NCBI GenBank assembly: GCA_022826665.1
Contig: JAJDUK010000021.1
Location: 1 to 51,182, forward strand
Reading direction: 5' to 3'
DNA: 51,182 nucleotides
Source: Alphaproteobacteria bacterium
GTDB lineage: Bacteria; Pseudomonadota; Alphaproteobacteria; UBA828
The notes beneath the pieces are model-generated. The model saw nothing but the letters and a program-made list of their open reading frames with translations. It was not told the DNA's origin and did no database searches. Position numbers and translations under genes: made by a program. How positions within the stretch are numbered: position 1 is the stretch's first letter; the number at the start of each line of letters is the position of its first letter. Below, in pieces: positions 50,520 through 51,182 of the stretch.

Positions 50520-51182
50520 GACTGTCGCTGCGCTTGGATGCGCCGGCCGTAGCTCTGGGTCACCCGGTCGAACACGATCGCGAGCCCGACCACCGCCGCC
50601 CCGTTGAAGAGGCCGAGGGCGAAGTACTGGTTGGTAACCGCCTGGAGCACGGGCATGCCGAGGCCCTTCACGCCAATCATCGAGGCAATCACCACCATCG
50701 AGAGCGCCATCATGATCGTCTGGTTGACGCCGGCCATGATGTTGGGCAGCGCCAGCGGCAACTGCACGCCGAAGAGCCTGCGCCAGGTGCCGGCGCCGAA
50801 GGCGTCCGCCGCCTCGAGCACTTCCTGATCCACCAGGCGGATGCCGAGGTTGGTCAGCCGGATCACCGGCGGCACGGCGTAGATCACCACCGCGATCAGC
50901 CCCGGTATCTTGCCGAGGCCGAACAGCATTACCACAGGAATCAGGTAGACGAAGATCGGCATCGTCTGCATCACGTCCAGGATCGGCGTCATGAACGCCT
51001 GCATGCGGTCGGAACGCGACATGGCGATGCCGAGGGGAATGCCGATGGCGATGGCGATGAGGGTGGCGACGAAGATGATGGCGAGCGTGCGCATCGTGTC
51101 CTCCCACATGCCGAGGACACCGATGATGAGGAAGGCGACGATGACGCCGAGGCTCAGCCGCACGCGCCGGCTCGCGGCGTAG
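50516..51182 (-). CDS. proW: Glycine betaine/proline ABC transporter permease (ProW/OpuAB type), partial
   Basis: The inner-membrane permease is open to the right edge, so the 5' end is outside the window. At least 222 residues are seen, with five or so hydrophobic segments, FVATLIAIAIGIPLGIAMSRSDRM, and the EVLEAADAFGAGTWRRLFGVQLPLALPNIMAGVNQTIMMALSMVVIASMIG coupling region; these are family hallmarks. Downstream proV is translationally coupled. A periplasmic binding protein gene (proX) would be expected beyond the window. The osmolyte specificity cannot be read. Confidence 0.9.
   Translation of the reverse strand, partial: YAASRRVRLSLGVIVAFLIIGVLGMWEDTMRTLAIIFVATLIAIAIGIPLGIAMSRSDRMQAFMTPILDVMQTMPIFVYLIPVVMLFGLGKIPGLIAVVIYAVPPVIRLTNLGIRLVDQEVLEAADAFGAGTWRRLFGVQLPLALPNIMAGVNQTIMMALSMVVIASMIGVKGLGMPVLQAVTNQYFALGLFNGAAVVGLAIVFDRVTQSYGRRIQAQRQS

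Overview
The window reads as chromosomal DNA of a high-GC alphaproteobacterium, probably Rhodospirillales-like. The clearest lineage signs are a TrcR/DUF1013 cell-cycle regulator beside a quinone-oxidoreductase/DUF1192 pair, the ftsK-lolA order, and hslVU next to a tRNA. Coding density is high, with many ATGA/GTGA overlaps and several TTG or GTG starts. The exception is about 39.6-44.2 kb, where base composition drops visibly and surface-glycan genes sit.

Layout. 0-6.5 kb (minus): a fused hydantoinase A/B protein (HyuA-HyuB in one chain) with a 57-residue four-cysteine protein, an HSL-type alpha/beta hydrolase and a Gfo/Idh/MocA oxidoreductase. 6.6-12.4 kb (plus): a nitroreductase remnant, a well-formed promoter, ftsK, lolA, a MATE exporter and a class I glutamine-amidotransferase-like hydrolase. 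12.4-18.4 kb (minus): two tandem beta-ureidopropionase-type nitrilases, an amidase, a CoA-acylating methylmalonate/malonate-semialdehyde dehydrogenase and alanine dehydrogenase. 18.4-20.6 kb: trcR, a quinone oxidoreductase and DUF1192. 20.6-27.2 kb (minus): heterotetrameric sarcosine oxidase genes (soxBDAG) plus a DMT transporter. 27.3-29.4 kb: tRNA-Val(GAC) and hslVU. 29.7-34.5 kb (minus): a five-gene urea/short-chain-amide (HAAT family) ABC transporter. 34.6-39.5 kb: an N-formylglutamate amidohydrolase gene interrupted by TAG, rpmB, a VUT-family queuosine-precursor transporter, upp, HMG-CoA lyase and a class III CoA transferase. 39.6-44.2 kb: a glycosyltransferase island bounded by decayed sequence. 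44.2-51.2 kb: a second Gfo/Idh oxidoreductase, a second four-cysteine-protein/HyuA-HyuB pair, and a glycine-betaine-type ABC transporter running off the right edge.

The common thread is scavenging of small organic nitrogen: hydantoins or oxoprolines, carbamoyl amino acids, amides, urea, sarcosine and betaine. A plausible inferred flow is uptake by the HAAT and betaine transporters, hydrolysis by HyuA-HyuB, nitrilases, amidase and formylglutamate hydrolase, demethylation by sarcosine oxidase, and entry of carbon via semialdehyde dehydrogenase and alanine dehydrogenase.

The observation most likely to be undescribed is that both fused HyuA-HyuB genes, 41 kb apart and in opposite orientation, are translationally close to a tiny protein with the same C-x2-C-x19-C-x3-C layout. 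It is a candidate zinc-binding small subunit, reminiscent in principle of the small subunits of acetone and acetophenone carboxylases.
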